The notes: generated by a model not told the origin, from the letters alone. A stretch of 64,000 nt of DNA from Angiostrongylus vasorum (GCA_018806985.1 JADANN010000468.1:4758072-4822071), one strand, 5' to 3'; positions 62,401 to 64,000 are shown, counted from the stretch's first letter. Program-made: numbers and translations.

Positions 62401-63765
62401 TCGGATACCGTGTCTTTGATTTCCACTCCATCTTTCGTAACCGTCCTAGATAGTTCGCTCATTTGCCCATTGAGTTATTCGCAGACAGTTTAGCTCAAGT
62501 TATTAATCTTTTTCAGAGATGCAGTTATATTTCTTCCATGTAGTACCTCTTTGGATTCTTCAATGATCCAAAAATTTGTTGATTACAATTCGTTTAAGAG
62601 ATATCGGTAGATCGAGGGAGTGCCACAGGATTTTAGTAAGCATTTTCCAGGTCATGTTATGTATGCTACTCCTCACTCCACAAATCAGTCGAATCCGTTT
62701 GAGACGATTAATCAGGAAAAGATCAATCCCAGTCGTGTGGAAGCTATGCACAACATGTTCGAAAGAAATACCGGTCAGACATTTTTGGCATGTATGACAT
62801 ATTGGCTTGCTGTTTATTAATTCCAGTCTAACAGATATCAAATGTACCCAGTTTTGTCTTACATGGTTGTTTGAGACTTCGGTGTCATATTTTCAAACAG
62901 AACACTGTGAGCTTCAGTACGATTTCTGTTCGTCTGGTATTTTGTCGATTGGCCAATTGATTTTCTTCCTATGACCAGGTTTTTGACACTAGGTAGCTCT
63001 AAACCGGGTTTACTACGGGTATTGTTTTTAAAAAACGCTAATAGTATTAGTTACGACGTAATCACTTTTTATTCACTGCGTATTCTTTCTCATGGCAGGG
63101 TATGGTGTGAACTATAATTGTGCCATGAAGATAAATAGGCAGTAAATAAAAAGGGATTGCATTGTGATTTACACCACAGCTCCAGCTTAACTGCGTTCAA
63201 TGCCGATTTGTGCTCCCCACATCAATGCCGTTGACGGGTGTTTGCTGATGACACCTATAAGTTAGAAACACACCTGAGAGGAATGTGAAACGAAGGACTC
63301 GGATGATGTGGTGGTGAATGCGTTAGCCCTCGGAAAGGGTTATAACGTGTTCGGTCTCCACCGCAGAAGCCTGTGATTTGGAGTTTTGCAAATATCTCAG
63401 CATCATTCTGCCTACTGACATTATTTTTTAAAAAAAAGGCATTGAATAAAGGTGTTTGATGCAAATTCGCTATTTGATTCTTAATTTCGTGAGATATAGT
63501 GGTACTATATTGTCTGCATTGAAAAGCTAGTCATGCAGTGCAAAAATCATAGCTCTCGATCCAGGTTTTTTCCATGATTTACTAAATTTTTGCCATTTTT
63601 AGACTGGTTTGAAATGGGAGTAGTTGATTTCTGCCTTCATTCCCTTTCAGAACTCTGATATTTGCATATGATGTCTATCCTCTTCTATATGAGTGTGTTC
63701 TTCAAACCCAACCATCACCGACGTTTGACAACTTGAGCGCTGACCCCACCCAATCCGTAGATGAG
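1..63765 (+). CDS. Multi-exon host gene spanning the window (both ends missing)
   Basis: About 35 exons listed separately below are linked by splice sites of nematode type and by matching codon phase; most junctions fit without adjustment. Introns range from about 170 bases to 7 kb. The encoded polypeptide is low complexity: basic Arg tracts, Ser/Thr/Pro stretches, a Lys/Glu block, Gln/His blocks and two predicted amphipathic helical segments. No signal peptide, catalytic motif or membrane segment is seen, so an intracellular scaffold-like role is possible but unproven. Neither a start codon with promoter nor a final stop lies in the window. Phase mismatches at four places leave room for missed exons or for two adjacent genes. 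I do not recognise the family and give no symbol. Confidence 0.7.
474..610 (+). CDS. Host gene exon, basic Ser/Lys/Arg-rich
   Basis: A TTTGTTTTCAG acceptor precedes one base completing a codon, then 45 codons beginning [15 protein letters not shown] and ending [10 protein letters not shown]. The donor is GTAAGC at 611, leaving one base. Composition is typical of a disordered, possibly nuclear or phosphorylated region. The ATG inside the exon belongs to another frame. Confidence 0.75.
1057..1341 (+). repeat. SINE family A copy 1
   Basis: tRNA-like head with A-box TGGCGTAGTGG, weak B-box region, central core GGGGTCGGCAAATTGGTACC, and a 3' part ending in a T-rich tail. An 8-base repeat GCGTAGGA at 1045-1052 and 1342-1349 flanks it, consistent with a target-site duplication. 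Confidence 0.85.
1535..1666 (+). CDS. Host gene exon with Ser run and Arg tract
   Basis: Acceptor GGTATTTAG; two leading bases complete the codon left by the previous exon. The frame then reads [21 protein letters not shown] and ends [16 protein letters not shown]. The donor GTACGT leaves one base. The six-Arg tract resembles a nuclear localisation or nucleic-acid-binding patch, which is inference only. The other two frames are closed. Confidence 0.78.
1847..1884 (+). CDS. Host gene short exon
   Basis: A 38-base exon between TTTCTTTCAAG and the strong donor GTAAGT. With the base left by the previous exon it reads [13 protein letters not shown] and ends in phase 0. It is small enough to be skipped in some transcripts, though skipping would shift the frame. 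Confidence 0.65.
1998..2055 (+). CDS. Host gene exon
   Basis: Acceptor ATTGATTCAG, phase 0 start, reads [19 protein letters not shown], then one base before donor GTAACG. Both neighbours agree with this phase. The intron before it is only 113 bases, an ordinary size for a nematode. Confidence 0.7.
3209..3361 (+). CDS. Host gene exon, Ser-rich
   Basis: The frame reads [20 protein letters not shown], and later [12 protein letters not shown] before donor GTCAGT. Two adjacent acceptors exist (CTCTAG ending 3203 and GGTCAG ending 3208). Only the second gives the two leading bases required by the preceding exon. Repeat C begins shortly after the exon. Confidence 0.72.
3409..3690 (+). repeat. Repeat family C copy 1
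   Basis: Begins with ATACTTGATACTTGATACTT, then GGCTCGTCCTCACTGGTTGT and GGAATCCCGAGCTCAGCCTG. About 280 bases align with copy 2 at 10798-11184; the last 130 bases of that copy are missing. Repeated TTGATAC heptamers at one end suggest a retrotransposon tail. Confidence 0.8.
3937..4055 (+). CDS. Host gene exon
   Basis: Acceptor CATCTTCCAG with two leading bases; reads [20 protein letters not shown] and ends [13 protein letters not shown] in phase 0 at donor GTTATT. The phase agrees with both neighbours. The donor is weaker than most in this gene. Confidence 0.75.
4833..4877 (+). CDS. Host gene exon, acidic Ser/Asp
   Basis: A 45-base exon between TTTATTTCAG and GTGAGT. It reads [15 protein letters not shown], phase 0 at both ends, so it could be skipped without shifting the frame. 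The Ser-Asp pattern resembles casein kinase 2 sites (inference). Confidence 0.75.
5091..5133 (+). repeat. Short recurring motif G (CGTTTCGGCG...CTTCTTCAGAGC)
   Basis: ACGTTTCGGCG plus TCGCCTTCTTCAGAGCTTG here recurs in diverged form at 2163-2205, 6503-6546, 28486-28530 and 37523-37567, all on the + strand, usually after an A/T-rich AACAGCTGA-type lead. A weak reverse copy may lie at 4228-4275. Function unknown. Confidence 0.65.
5201..5589. repeat. Repeat family D, foldback copy
   Basis: The left half (5201-5419) is family D in reverse; the right half (5420-5589) is family D forward. GCTGAGATATTTGCAAAACT at left pairs with the TGCAAATATCTCAGC end at right. Both halves together are flanked by AAATAATCGTTAT at 5188-5200 and 5590-5602, so the foldback appears to have inserted as one unit. 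Confidence 0.82.
5640..7210 (-). pseudogene. Penelope-like retroelement relic (RT and GIY-YIG parts)
   Basis: On the minus strand, 7143-6917 reads through [15 protein letters not shown] and the RT motif YIDDCFVV, and 6785-6665 continues in the RT with [16 protein letters not shown] and [10 protein letters not shown]. After a break, 6371-5690 gives the part before and within a GIY-YIG endonuclease: [15 protein letters not shown], then C-x-x-C spacing, ETARPLC and HNGDHFEV. Stops interrupt the endonuclease part, and its expected Tyr-Ile-Gly is changed. The RT is split by a D-family insertion, and about 250 bases between RT and endonuclease do not align. Known members of this class use RT for replication; this copy is dead. 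Confidence 0.85.
6787..6916 (-). repeat. Repeat family D, 5'-truncated copy inside the Penelope-like RT
   Basis: Contains GCTGAGATATTTTCAAAACT and GCGGTGGGGAACGAACGCGC, with a TTTATTTACTACCTATTC end. A perfect 15-base duplication TGTCTGTTTAACAAT lies at 6772-6786 and 6917-6931. The RT frame runs into the left copy and resumes in the right one, so the insertion came after the Penelope-like element. Confidence 0.9.
7215..8340. other. Intron, no gene seen
   Basis: Frames of 65-79 codons at 7378-8087 overlap one another and lack splice support. No repeat is recognised. Confidence 0.55.
8341..8438 (+). CDS. Host gene exon
   Basis: Acceptor TTCTTTTTTAG and donor GTGAGT. Phase 0 start matches the exon at 4833-4877. 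It reads [18 protein letters not shown] and onward to ISKNKQLV, leaving two bases. This is a more ordered-looking stretch than most of the gene. The two leftover bases do not fit the obvious acceptor of the next exon. Confidence 0.75.
9085..9341 (+). CDS. Host gene exon, Lys-rich
   Basis: Acceptor TTTTTTTGTAG ending 9084 and donor GTAAGA at 9342. The open frame reads [20 protein letters not shown], includes [14 protein letters not shown] and ends KTPRMKRL in phase 0. Starting at 9085 needs one base from upstream, but the preceding exon leaves two. An internal acceptor (CATGTAG ending 9106) would restore the phase, at the cost of a poorer splice site. Either that site is used or a small exon has been missed. 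Confidence 0.75.
9480..9726 (+). CDS. Host gene exon, Lys/Glu-rich
   Basis: Acceptor CTAGTTTAG, phase 0, reads [18 protein letters not shown] and continues to QPKEESIE; the frame would meet a stop at 9738-9740. Donor GTACTT at 9727 leaves one base. An internal donor CAG|GTAAAC at 9606 has better consensus and would end the exon in phase 0 after KIKDEVEQ. The two choices give different frames to the next exon. Composition suggests a charged helix or disordered linker. Confidence 0.72.
10258..10380 (+). CDS. Host gene exon open in two frames
   Basis: Acceptor CAGTTTCAG and donor GTAGTT. Frame 0 reads [19 protein letters not shown] and later [13 protein letters not shown], which looks like an ordered domain with ordinary codon use. 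The frame with two leading bases reads [15 protein letters not shown] and later [14 protein letters not shown]. The second fits donor 9726; the first fits the alternative donor at 9605. I favour frame 0 on composition but cannot settle it. Confidence 0.65.
10381..10785. other. Intron, no gene seen
   Basis: AT-rich sequence becoming almost pure A/T near 10700-10800, where family C inserted. Nothing coding is recognised. Confidence 0.6.
10798..11184 (+). repeat. Repeat family C copy 2
   Basis: Same head of ACTTGAT repeats and internal GGAATCCCGAGGACAGCCTG. It continues to CCACGATGAGGCGGTAAACC. Flanked by ATTAATAATATA at 10786-10797 and 11185-11196, a plausible 12-base target-site duplication although the site is AT-rich. 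An antisense frame of 125 codons here is not supported as a gene. Confidence 0.8.
11197..12907. other. Intron, no gene seen
   Basis: An 81-codon frame at 12110 has no splice support and ordinary intron composition. No repeat family from this window was recognised here. Confidence 0.55.
12908..12961 (+). CDS. Possible host gene exon
   Basis: A GC-rich island in AT-rich intron. Acceptor TTATTCAG, then phase 0 [18 protein letters not shown] to a possible donor GTGAAG; the frame stays open for many codons beyond. It would follow the 10258 exon in frame 0. No donor gives the two bases needed by the exon at 13432, so another small exon would be required. Confidence 0.4.
13432..13507 (+). CDS. Host gene exon
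   Basis: The frame reads [16 protein letters not shown] and ends NERTHLLP in phase 0 at donor GTGAGT. The best acceptor is CTCTTTCAAG ending 13431, with one leading base. Two upstream acceptors in the same open frame (exon starts 13397 and 13411) would take two leading bases and fit the alternative frame of the 10258 exon. Confidence 0.65.
14095..14340 (+). repeat. Repeat family D variant with inverted ends
   Basis: CAACCACAACGATGCTGAGA at 14104 pairs with TACCTCAGCAGTTGTGGTTG near 14281. Between them are CTAGCTGAGAGAAACGCGCA and a B-box-like GCTTCGATCTGG. The end is CCTGCCGTGAAAATTGT. Confidence 0.7.
15247..15525 (+). repeat. SINE family A copy 2
   Basis: A-box TGGCGCAGTGG is perfect. The B-box-like GAATCGATCCCC follows, then the family core and CTTTATCC tail. 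A 7-base repeat TTTCACA flanks it, a weak target-site duplication. Confidence 0.85.
15852..15965 (+). CDS. Host gene exon
   Basis: Acceptor TTCAATTTAG and donor GTTCGT, 38 codons, phase 0 at both ends. Reads [20 protein letters not shown] and ends [10 protein letters not shown]. The phase matches the exons at 13432 and 19657. Confidence 0.75.
16914..17099 (-). other. Unrecognised minus-strand open frame of 61 codons
   Basis: Reads [20 protein letters not shown] and ends [16 protein letters not shown] before a stop, in a GC-richer patch. No donor or acceptor pair is clear. It could be the end of an old transposon gene or a chance frame. Confidence 0.2.
17455..17593. repeat. TA-rich microsatellite
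   Basis: An alternating TATA tract with interspersed ACGTATATATACGTA units, then a pure TA run near 17551-17593. Confidence 0.95.
19657..19721 (+). CDS. Host gene exon
   Basis: Acceptor TTTTGTTTAG and donor GTGCGG. Reads [20 protein letters not shown] plus an Asn codon and leaves two bases. Phases match both neighbours. It lies just upstream of the composite B insertion. Confidence 0.75.
19946..20849 (+). repeat. Composite SINE family B copy 1
   Basis: A different tRNA-like head (A-box region GGATAACACAGTGGTAG, B-box TTGTTCGATTCCG) is followed by a core shared with family A (CCCTCCGGGGTCGGGAAATT). Next come a family B 3' part, a roughly 390-base module (about 20311-20704), and a second copy of the family B 3' part (20705-20849). 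The whole is flanked by TAGTTAGGTCTGAGGG at 19930-19945 and the same with one change at 20850-20865, so it appears to have inserted as one unit. Confidence 0.88.
21396..21502 (+). CDS. Host gene exon
   Basis: Acceptor TGTTGTTTAG with one leading base. Reads [19 protein letters not shown] and ends NEILPACA, leaving one base at donor GTGATG. The leading base completes the Ser codon begun by the exon ending 19721. Confidence 0.75.
21827..21998 (+). CDS. Host gene exon, Ser/Thr-rich
   Basis: Acceptor GTAGTTTTTAG with two leading bases. Reads [19 protein letters not shown] and later [16 protein letters not shown], leaving two bases at donor GTATGA. A second donor at 21989 is possible but leaves one base, which does not fit the next exon. 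This stretch is clearly more GC-rich than its surroundings. Confidence 0.78.
22420..22880 (+). repeat. Repeat family D, tandem copies
   Basis: The block GAGACAGGCGAAACGAAGGA to CAAATATCTCAGCATCATTA occurs at about 22435-22568 and again at 22735-22877. Between them lies the family D linker with GCAGTAAATAATAAGTTAAG and CCCCAGATCAATCCCGCTGA. The two blocks differ at few positions. Confidence 0.8.
23677..23769 (+). pseudogene. Decayed tandem duplicate of the 23808 exon
   Basis: Aligns base for base with 23779-23871 at an offset of 102 bases (34 codons). The translation [20 protein letters not shown] parallels [20 protein letters not shown]. The intact copy's acceptor TTTCAG is TTTTCG here, and a TGA follows the conserved KTPF. 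Both changes suggest it is no longer spliced. Which copy is ancestral cannot be told from this window. Confidence 0.75.
23808..23940 (+). CDS. Host gene exon (functional copy of a tandem duplicate)
   Basis: Acceptor AATCTTTCAG with one leading base that completes an Arg codon. Reads [20 protein letters not shown], then [19 protein letters not shown], ending phase 0 at donor GTAGGT. The open frame also extends upstream of the acceptor (FDEEFKSF). A diverged copy lies 102 bases upstream with the acceptor lost. Confidence 0.8.
24485..24720 (-). repeat. SINE family A copy, highly diverged
   Basis: The 3' part (CTAAGGGATGCGTC, GGTGATTGAATGCATAT) and the centre CCAGACAAGTCTGGTA are recognisable in reverse orientation. 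The head is decayed. Confidence 0.6.
27530..28790. repeat. Repeat family E, three diverged copies
   Basis: CAGAAAATCAGAATTTCATTG with AACCAGTAAAATCCACTGTG at 27540-27735 (+); AACCAGTAGAGTTCAATGTG at 28205-28300 (+); and the reverse form GAAATTCTGATTTCCTGCTG at 28625-28790 (-). Ends are not defined. No coding capacity is recognised. Confidence 0.45.
29809..29861 (+). CDS. Possible alternative exon
   Basis: A pyrimidine tract CTCTCTCTCCCTCAG followed by 53 bases open in two frames up to donor GTAACT. Its length is not a multiple of three, and the flanking exons (23940, 31337) already join in phase 0. It would have to be an alternative or frame-changing exon, or chance. Confidence 0.25.
30412..30688 (+). 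repeat. SINE family A copy 3
   Basis: Full element with B-box-like GAATCGATCCCC, core and CTTTATCC tail. A perfect 15-base target-site duplication, TTATACTTTCTGGAT, flanks it at 30397-30411 and 30689-30703. This fixes both ends of family A and gives a length near 277 bases. Confidence 0.95.
31240..31310. repeat. TA microsatellite
   Basis: Two TA runs separated by TTGTATACATACA, just before the exon at 31337. Confidence 0.9.
31337..31379 (+). CDS. Host gene short exon
   Basis: Acceptor CCTTTTCAG, phase 0, reads [14 protein letters not shown] with one base left before donor GTATCG. Phases match the exons at 23808 and 31816. It sits right after a TA microsatellite. Confidence 0.7.
31816..31963 (+). 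CDS. Host gene exon
   Basis: Acceptor CTTCTCTAG with two leading bases; reads [19 protein letters not shown] and ends NVVTQDNQQ with two bases left at donor GTCAGT. Ala- and Asn-rich. The leftover does not fit the next exon I can see (34754), so an exon may be missing between them. Confidence 0.75.
33015..33280 (+). repeat. SINE family A copy, diverged
   Basis: The head is degraded, but AGGCTCACCAGGCCTTCCAT, ACCAGACTTGTCTGGGAGGA and the 3' part with CTCAGGGATTGATCAATGCC are clear. Confidence 0.75.
33871..34097 (-). repeat. Repeat family D copy
   Basis: Reverse orientation with GCTGAGATATTTGCAAAACT, GCGGTGGGGAACGAACGCGC and GTTTCGCCTGTCTCTCAGC. Flanked by TAAACACTTA at 33861-33870 and 34098-34107. 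Confidence 0.82.
34313..34597 (-). repeat. SINE family A copy 8
   Basis: Reverse orientation; tail-derived GTTGATCTATCCCTTAGAGA at the left, centre CAGACAAGTCTGGTACCAAT, and head GCCTCCGACCACTGCGCTAC at the right. No clear target-site duplication. It ends about 155 bases before the exon at 34754. Confidence 0.85.
34754..34889 (+). CDS. Host gene exon, charged helical segment
   Basis: Acceptor GGTTTTTCAG with two leading bases. Reads [20 protein letters not shown], then [18 protein letters not shown], leaving two bases at donor GTGAAA. A second in-frame acceptor ends at 34774. Leu/charged spacing suggests an amphipathic helix or coiled coil. The downstream phase fits the 37166 exon; the upstream phase does not fit 31963. 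Confidence 0.6.
35356..35859. repeat. Inverted repeat, 36-base arms
   Basis: The arm at 35356-35391 starts GCATATGGTGCGAAAATAAC and ends CTTCCAAGTTC. The arm at 35824-35859 is its reverse complement with two mismatches. The loop of about 430 bases holds a diverged family A SINE. Confidence 0.7.
35600..35805 (-). repeat. SINE family A copy, diverged
   Basis: Reverse orientation; CAGACAAGTCTTGTGCAAAT, GGAGAGATGGAGGACTTGGT and the degraded head CCAAGCACTGCGG remain. It lies between the two arms of an inverted repeat. Confidence 0.6.
36807..37099 (+). repeat. SINE family A copy 4
   Basis: A-box TAGCGCAGTGG, diverged B-box, core GGGGTCGTCAAATTGGTAAA and a T-rich end. Flanked by TATCGTTA at 36799-36806 and 37100-37107. 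Confidence 0.88.
37166..37249 (+). CDS. Host gene exon, Ser/Thr/Pro-rich
   Basis: Acceptor CACGTCAGTCAG with one leading base. Reads [20 protein letters not shown], then SLLYSPC, leaving two bases at donor GTCGGT. Those fit the 43234 exon. A better-looking donor GTAACA four bases on would end in phase 0 and fit 46190 instead, giving a route that omits 43234. Confidence 0.5.
37254..41060. other. Intron, mostly unassigned
   Basis: Motif G at 37523 and family F at 39130. Frames of 60-110 codons at 38.8-40.6 kb have no matching splice phase. The RTE-type relic starts at the right end. Confidence 0.5.
39130..39335 (-). repeat. Repeat family F copy (others at 16300-16500 and 22290-22420)
   Basis: Three minus-strand stretches translate to related strings: [20 protein letters not shown] here, [17 protein letters not shown] near 16320, and [19 protein letters not shown] near 22340. 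The nucleotides align as well (ACAGCTCTGCTAAGGTGTTC here against ACAGCCCTGCTAGATTGTTG at 22320). Probably an interspersed element rather than a gene; ends are not defined. Confidence 0.45.
41061..43050 (-). pseudogene. RTE-type LINE relic, 5'-truncated
   Basis: Minus-strand frames, joined only by frameshifts, run from [13 protein letters not shown] near 42940 through [16 protein letters not shown], the RT blocks around [13 protein letters not shown] and [10 protein letters not shown], the catalytic [11 protein letters not shown] near 41850, to a C-terminal [10 protein letters not shown] and [17 protein letters not shown] ending in a stop at 41061. This is the usual order of RTE-type non-LTR elements, whose RT copies RNA at a nicked target. 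The upstream AP-endonuclease is missing. Several frameshifts and an in-frame stop make it nonfunctional. It lies antisense in a host intron. Confidence 0.93.
43234..43378 (+). CDS. Host gene exon, amphipathic helix
   Basis: Acceptor TAATGTTTCAG with one leading base. Reads [20 protein letters not shown], then [19 protein letters not shown] and EDLKKECDP, ending phase 0 at donor GTTAGC. Leu/Ile/Phe spacing supports a long amphipathic or coiled-coil helix; this is the most ordered-looking exon of the gene. Longer open frames on either strand here are shadows. I do not recognise the domain. Confidence 0.78.
43800..44215 (-). pseudogene. Decayed LINE reverse transcriptase fragment
   Basis: On the minus strand one frame reads [19 protein letters not shown], matching the [13 protein letters not shown] block before the RT active site, and [11 protein letters not shown] where LRFADDIV would stand. 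The adjoining frame adds [14 protein letters not shown]. Two frames are needed and the catalytic Asp pair is lost. Probably a second RTE-type copy; it could belong to the same insertion as the endonuclease relic near 46 kb. Confidence 0.55.
44920..45290 (+). repeat. SINE family B copy 3, without the module
   Basis: Diverged head (TAGTAGTGATGCCGGTCGTC), core TTCAGGGTCGGGAAATTGAC, and the 3' part with CATTCTACAACATTCAAGAT, ending in an A-rich tail. It shows that family B exists without the extra module. Confidence 0.82.
45895..46180 (-). pseudogene. LINE AP-endonuclease fragment
   Basis: The minus strand reads [20 protein letters not shown], then [13 protein letters not shown]. After a frameshift it reads [20 protein letters not shown], which carries the NxYSPT-type motif of LINE AP-endonucleases. 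The fragment ends close to the proposed host micro-exon at 46190. Confidence 0.6.
46190..46222 (+). CDS. Host gene micro-exon
   Basis: A 33-base exon between TGATTTACAG and GTATTT. Reads [11 protein letters not shown], phase 0 at both ends, matching the exons at 43378 and 46973. It abuts a LINE endonuclease relic on the other strand, so chance is not excluded. Confidence 0.5.
46973..47052 (+). CDS. Host gene exon
   Basis: Acceptor ATCTTGCAG, phase 0, reads [19 protein letters not shown], ending SQADVI with two bases left at donor GTAAGA. An in-frame upstream acceptor (CCACTAAG ending 46960) would add RILQ. The second open frame is Arg-rich and less convincing. Confidence 0.72.
48082..48369 (-). 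repeat. SINE family A copy 9
   Basis: Near full length in reverse orientation, with centre CCCAGACAAGTCTGGTACCA and head CGCCTCTGACCGCTGCGCCA. A perfect 13-base duplication ATAAAAAGTATTA flanks it at 48069-48081 and 48370-48382. Confidence 0.94.
49173..49284. repeat. Two-copy tandem repeat, 56-base unit
   Basis: TCGTTGATTTGCCTATACAT at 49173 recurs as TCGTTGATCTGCCTATAAAT at 49229, with the rest of the unit (GTGATAAGGTGGTCTC, GTGATGGGATGGTCTC) also matching. Confidence 0.7.
49996..50080 (+). CDS. Host gene exon, Thr/Asn/Gln-rich
   Basis: A strong acceptor TTTTTTTTCAG with one leading base. Reads [20 protein letters not shown] (first residue completed across the junction), then TRQPKQDQ in phase 0 at donor GTTAGT. 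Both phases fit. Confidence 0.75.
51888..52181 (+). repeat. SINE family A copy 5
   Basis: A-box TAGCGCAGTGG; the core is more diverged than in other copies. A perfect 13-base target-site duplication TATTCAACTAGAT lies at 51875-51887 and 52182-52194. Confidence 0.92.
53077..53362 (-). repeat. SINE family A copy 10
   Basis: Near full length in reverse orientation, with an intact head GCGCCTCCGACCACTGCGCC. An 11-base duplication TGTAATAATAA flanks it at 53066-53076 and 53363-53373. Confidence 0.93.
53390..53450. repeat. TA microsatellite between two inverted SINEs
   Basis: A TA run near 53412-53437 with flanking ATATGTGTATACAGATG and GCACATATATAAAG. The right edge supplied the target for the family A copy at 53455. 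Confidence 0.9.
53455..53741 (+). repeat. SINE family A copy 6
   Basis: A-box TGGCGCAGTAG, B-box-like GAATCGATCCG, full core and tail. A 12-base duplication TATATAAAGACA flanks it at 53443-53454 and 53742-53753. It faces an inverted family A copy about 90 bases upstream. Confidence 0.93.
54529..54650 (+). CDS. Host gene exon
   Basis: Acceptor GAACTTTCAG, phase 0. Reads [20 protein letters not shown] and ends [12 protein letters not shown] with two bases left at donor GTGAAT. Phases match 49996-50080 and 56071. Confidence 0.78.
55490..55768 (+). repeat. SINE family A copy 7
   Basis: Head GGGCGCGTGTGGCACATTGC, core GGGGTCGGCAAATTGGTACC and a CTTTACAC plus poly-T end. A 12-base duplication TAAATATATGTA lies at 55478-55489 and 55769-55780. 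Confidence 0.93.
55936..56021. mobile_element. Small 86-base insertion with a target-site duplication
   Basis: Flanked by GTGTTAAAATA at 55925-55935 and 56022-56032. It carries two near-palindromes, TGACACCCATAGGTGTTA (55948-55965) and TGACACCTATTCGTGTCA (55992-56009), separated by a 26-base GC-richer spacer. It ends about 50 bases before the exon at 56071. MITE-like by size and palindromy; class not known. Confidence 0.5.
56071..56176 (+). CDS. Host gene exon
   Basis: Acceptor TTGTTAACAG with one leading base. Reads [20 protein letters not shown] and ends [11 protein letters not shown] in phase 0 at donor GTGTGT. An aromatic/Arg patch (FFRRWLRDD) stands out. A small TSD-flanked insertion lies 38 bases before the acceptor. 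Confidence 0.78.
56788..56894 (+). CDS. Host gene exon
   Basis: Acceptor GCGATTTTAG, phase 0. Reads [20 protein letters not shown] and ends RREKPKKSN with two bases left at donor GTATGC. Phases fit both sides. Confidence 0.78.
57140..57885. repeat. Repeat family D variant array
   Basis: A reverse part (57150-57320) is followed by forward parts. One has a canonical-looking B-box GCGGTTCGATCCGG near 57645. Three tandem copies of a GTTGCATTTCACATAATACC plus CGTGAAAAA tail fill about 57690-57885. Confidence 0.75.
58134..58229 (+). CDS. Host gene exon, Pro-rich
   Basis: Acceptor AGTTTTTTAG with one leading base. Reads [20 protein letters not shown], then [11 protein letters not shown] with two bases left at donor GTGAGT. 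The Pro-rich RPQPYRPQP stretch could be an SH3-type ligand (inference). Confidence 0.78.
59174..59261 (+). CDS. Host gene exon, poly-Gln then helix
   Basis: Acceptor TCCGTGGCAG with one leading base. Reads [20 protein letters not shown], then AELELNTEH in phase 0 at donor GTATGC. A short Gln run is followed by a Leu-spaced acidic helix. Phases fit both sides. Confidence 0.75.
59501..59622 (+). CDS. Host gene exon, Tyr-containing
   Basis: Acceptor CTCTTATTTAG, phase 0. Reads [20 protein letters not shown], then [20 protein letters not shown] with two bases left at donor GTAAGT. Two Tyr motifs (ENLY, NSLYE) may be phosphorylation or adaptor sites; that is inference from sequence alone. Confidence 0.8.
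60064..60817 (+). repeat. Composite SINE family B copy 2
   Basis: A-box TAGCACAGTGG and B-box TAGTTCGATTCCG, shared core, family B 3' part, then the same extra module as copy 1 (60441-60817). The module is near identical to 20311-20704 apart from about 20 bases present only in copy 1. The terminal second 3' part of copy 1 is absent. It ends about 140 bases before the largest host exon. Confidence 0.88.
60957..61258 (+). CDS. Host gene largest exon, Gln/His/Ser-rich
   Basis: Acceptor TTCTGTTGCAG with one leading base. Reads [20 protein letters not shown], then a Gln/His-rich stretch, then [20 protein letters not shown], which looks helical. One base is left at donor GTGAGT. Phases match 59622 and 62651. 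A second long open frame in this exon starts with ATG but is out of phase with its neighbours. Confidence 0.82.
61550..62340 (-). pseudogene. Highly decayed RTE-type LINE fragment
   Basis: Near 62060 the minus strand reads [13 protein letters not shown], the position of the YLGREINM-type block after the RT active site. Near 61680 it reads AISD, a stop, then [12 protein letters not shown], resembling the C-terminal block that is RAGSDWF in the clearer copy at 41-43 kb. Many stops intervene, so only the order and strand of the two blocks support the call. Confidence 0.42.
62651..62773 (+). CDS. Host gene exon
   Basis: Acceptor GCATTTTCCAG with two leading bases. Reads [20 protein letters not shown], then [20 protein letters not shown], leaving one base at donor GTCAGA. 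The Asn-Pro-Phe tripeptide resembles an EH-domain ligand, and the second half looks like a conserved helix. Family not recognised. Confidence 0.78.
63100..63415 (+). repeat. Repeat family D copy, diverged
   Basis: Contains GGCAGTAAATAAAAAGGG, TGTGCTCCCCACATCAATGC, GTGAAACGAAGGACTCGGAT, and ends GTTTTGCAAATATCTCAGCA. Close to full length for the family. Confidence 0.72.
63651..63765 (+). CDS. Host gene exon near the right edge
   Basis: Acceptor TCCCTTTCAG with one leading base. Reads [20 protein letters not shown], then [18 protein letters not shown] in phase 0 at donor GTTACT. It needs two bases from upstream, but 62773 leaves one, so an exon is probably missing between them. Confidence 0.62.
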
Positions 63766-64000
63766 GTTACTGAAAATACTTTGCATCCTTCCTTATGTTC
63801 ACTGTTTTCATTTCTCTCGTTTGCATAAGCTGATTTGTGAAGTATCGGGTAGTACCATATGTCACTTCCTTCTAACGTCTCATAGTTTTTAACGTATTAG
63901 ATACAAACAAGAAACATAAACTCAGTAAAGAATGCAGCGCTATAGCATGTTCTGGGTTTTTGTTAAGTTGGTCGTTTTATTACTTTTCTTGATGATACAC

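Overview
The window looks like a nematode nuclear genome, most like a strongylid or hookworm-type species. The reasons are AT-rich introns with TTTTCAG/TTTAG 3' splice sites, short low-complexity exons, and dense tRNA-derived SINEs, RTE-type LINE relics and Penelope-like relics. The species call is inference. No bacterial operon, plasmid, phage or CRISPR structure is present.

Main gene. A chain of about 35 short exons, almost all with consensus splice sites, lies on the + strand from base 1 to base 63765. In most neighbouring pairs the reading phase left by one exon is the phase needed by the next. The simplest reading is one gene that enters from the left edge and leaves past the right edge, with roughly 4.1 kb of coding sequence spread over 64 kb. 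The predicted protein is mostly Ser/Pro/Lys/Arg/Gln-rich and probably disordered, with basic tracts (exons 2-3), a Lys/Glu-rich block (about 9.1-9.7 kb), two helical segments (34.8 and 43.3 kb) and a Gln/His-rich block (61.0 kb). I do not recognise the family. Phase breaks remain at 8.4/9.1 kb, 9.7/10.3/13.4 kb, 32.0/34.8 kb and 62.8/63.7 kb. These mean a missed exon, an alternative splice site, or that more than one gene is present.

Introns. They hold at least four SINE-like families: A (13 copies, seven of them with clear target-site duplications of 11 bases or more or strong shorter ones), B (two long near-identical composites plus one plain copy), C (two copies with a TTGATAC-type head) and D (foldback and tandem arrangements with B-box-like sequence). 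Families A and B share a central core although their tRNA-like heads differ. Retroelement coding relics are a Penelope-like element at 5.6-7.2 kb, an RTE-type LINE at 41.1-43.05 kb, and three weaker LINE relics near 44.0, 46.0 and 62.0 kb. All five are broken and antisense to the host gene. A D element is nested in the Penelope-like relic. A decayed tandem copy of a host exon lies at 23.7 kb.

Layout. 0-10.4 kb: basic and Lys/Glu-rich exons, C/D repeats and the Penelope-like relic. 10.4-19.6 kb: few exons, repeats C, D and A, and a long TA tract. 19.6-24 kb: four exons, composite B and tandem D. 24-31.3 kb: long intron with diverged repeats. 31.3-47.1 kb: exons with helical segments among the LINE relics. 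47-56 kb: sparse exons and six of the A copies. 56-64 kb: densest exons, a D array, the second composite B and a LINE relic.
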